Shown in pieces: positions 62,843-64,000 of a stretch of DNA of 64,000 bases. Source of the DNA: CAZCJU01 sp964562175 (lineage in GTDB: Bacteria; Bacillota; Clostridia; Oscillospirales; CAG-272); contig CAZLRV010000002.1 in assembly GCA_964562175.1 (NCBI GenBank), positions 1 through 64,000 on the forward strand, read 5' to 3'. A program made the position numbers and the translations under genes. Each line of letters begins with the position of its first letter. Position 1 is the stretch's first letter. The notes under the pieces are model-generated. The model saw only the letters and a list, made by a program, of their open reading frames with translations. It searched no databases and was not told where the DNA came from.

Positions 62843-63904
62843 ATGAAATTCAGAAGTATAGGCGTGTTGACCTCGGGCGGTGACGCTCCGGGAATGAATG
62901 CCGCCATAAGATCGGTCGTAAGAGCCGCTATAGGTAAAGGCGTGGAAACATACGGTATATATTGCGGTTATCAGGGACTTATCGATAACGATATGAAGCT
63001 GCTCACCGTAAGAGACGTATCGAACATAATATCAAGAGGCGGTACAATGCTGTACTCGGCACGCTGTGATGCGTTTAAGACCGAGGAGGGTATGGAGAAC
63101 GCAGTTAAGGTATGCAGACAAAGAAAAATTGACGGTATCGTTGCCATAGGCGGCGACGGAACCTTCAGAGGCGCAACGGATCTTACCGCACACGGTATTC
63201 CGTGCATAGGCATTCCGGCAACGATAGATAACGATATTTCATCCACGGATTACACAATAGGTTTCGACACGGCAATGAACACCGTTATCGACCTCGTGGA
63301 TAAGCTCAGAGATACATGCGAATCGCACGCAAGATGTAATGTCGTTGAGGTTATGGGTAAGCATGCGGGCGATATCGCTCTGCAGACGGGTCTTGCCACG
63401 GGTGCGGTCGCAATAGCCGTAAGAGAGCTTCCGTTTGACGAGGAACGTGCAATTGAGAAGATAAACACGGCAAAGAAGAACGGAAAACGTAATTTCATCG
63501 TTATAGTTGCCGAGGGCAGAACGAACTACGCAGAGGGCTTTACAAAGAGAATCGAAGAAAAGACAGGCATTGAAACGAGATTTGCCCGTCTTGCTCACGT
63601 ACAGAGAGGCGGAAGCCCCACAGTTCGTGACAGAGTTACGGCTTCCCTTATGGGTAAGGCGGCTGTTACCGAGCTGCTTGAGGGAAAGAGCAATCTCGTT
63701 ATATGCGAGCGTGACGGTGAGATAACATCTATGGATATAGCAAAGGCGCTTATGATAGATAAAATGTTTAAGGGTATGCTTACCGAAAAGGAGCATATGG
63801 AGCTTGACAGCAAATTCGATGTTGCCTCTATGAGAGCGCACTGCGAAAAGCGTGCCGCAAAGAAGCTTGAGCTTTACAGACTCGCAGACGAGATCTGTAA
63901 ATGA
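62843..63904 (+). CDS. pfkA: ATP-dependent 6-phosphofructokinase
   Basis: A 353-aa glycolytic enzyme. Motifs: LTSGGDAPGMNAAIR at the N-terminus, AIGGDGTFRGA (Gly at the nucleotide-discriminating position, indicating ATP rather than PPi use), PATIDNDI, VEVMGKHAGDIAL and LAHVQRGGSPTVRDR. It is ~30 residues longer than E. coli PfkA at the C-terminus. Its stop overlaps the trmK start (ATGA). Confidence 0.95.
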   Translation: MKFRSIGVLTSGGDAPGMNAAIRSVVRAAIGKGVETYGIYCGYQGLIDNDMKLLTVRDVSNIISRGGTMLYSARCDAFKTEEGMENAVKVCRQRKIDGIVAIGGDGTFRGATDLTAHGIPCIGIPATIDNDISSTDYTIGFDTAMNTVIDLVDKLRDTCESHARCNVVEVMGKHAGDIALQTGLATGAVAIAVRELPFDEERAIEKINTAKKNGKRNFIVIVAEGRTNYAEGFTKRIEEKTGIETRFARLAHVQRGGSPTVRDRVTASLMGKAAVTELLEGKSNLVICERDGEITSMDIAKALMIDKMFKGMLTEKEHMELDSKFDVASMRAHCEKRAAKKLELYRLADEICK

Positions 63905-64000
63905 AAGACGAGCTTTCACCGAGGCTTGAGGGCGTAATTTCACTTATCAGACACGGCGTGGTCGTAGCCGATATAGGCTGTGACCACGCTCTGGTATCTG
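63901..64000 (+). CDS. trmK: start of a TrmK-like tRNA (adenine22-N1)-methyltransferase
   Basis: The first 33 codons are visible: MKDELSPRLEGVISLIRHGV, then VVADIGCDHALVS. The LSPRLE opening and ADIGCDHA SAM-binding loop are those of TrmK. The gene continues beyond the window. ATGA overlap with pfkA suggests coupling. Confidence 0.82.
   Translation, partial: MKDELSPRLEGVISLIRHGVVVADIGCDHALVS

Overview
The window looks like a chromosomal piece of an uncultured gut-type Clostridia (Bacillota). The case rests on strong AGGAGG-type ribosome binding sites, the Gram-positive regulators Noc and IreB, a one-chain pyruvate:ferredoxin oxidoreductase (strict anaerobe), a glnA-ANTAR pair, lipoproteins, large membrane-anchored surface proteins and no outer-membrane genes. 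A run of exactly 100 N at 43916-44015 marks a scaffold join inside a tandem repeat, so this is a draft or metagenome-derived assembly. The organism cannot be named from sequence alone.

Layout: (1) 1-2400, nitrogen assimilation on the minus strand (glnA plus an ANTAR antiterminator), followed by a hairpin-bearing tandem array. (2) 2400-17650, a complete type 1 BREX phage-defence operon on the plus strand, brxA-brxB-brxC-pglX-pglZ-brxL. Here pglX is split into two separately translated genes (8016-10631 and 11168-12109) by an unrelated 169-aa gene. The operon ends with a zinc-ribbon/AAA protein that lacks its Walker A. Two 29-bp palindromes in opposite orientation lie upstream. (3) 17666-25437, a DUF4358 lipoprotein, Noc, a small membrane protein, PFOR and a YifB/ComM ATPase. 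(4) 25502-31848, a phosphate regulon, pstSCAB-phoU-phoP-phoR, with a Pho-box-like direct-repeat promoter. (5) 31951-43536, two very large cell-surface proteins around a PNPOx-like protein, a cytidylate-kinase-like gene, a MATE exporter and two small unknown proteins. (6) 43773-50176, a second hairpin array with the assembly gap, then a phospho-signalling transport module: PP2C phosphatase, membrane Ser/Thr kinase with a carbohydrate-binding-like ectodomain, and an ABC exporter carrying two FHA domains. (7) 50336-54433, a small redox/acetyltransferase cluster, then an RNA-rich block: a probable ~555-nt minus-strand non-coding RNA, a ~145-nt plus-strand RNA, tmRNA and tRNA-Arg. (8) 54488-64000, M20 amidohydrolase, phosphotriesterase-like protein, an ABC uptake operon, a surface glycerophosphodiesterase, 6-phosphofructokinase and the start of trmK.

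The most unusual items are the split pglX with its inserted gene, the Walker-A-less AAA protein at the end of the BREX operon, the ~555-nt RNA with internal ~106-nt repeats, the two covarying hairpin arrays, and the kinase/phosphatase/FHA-ABC module, which resembles mycobacterial PknF-Rv1747. All family assignments come from reading motifs; no searches were run.
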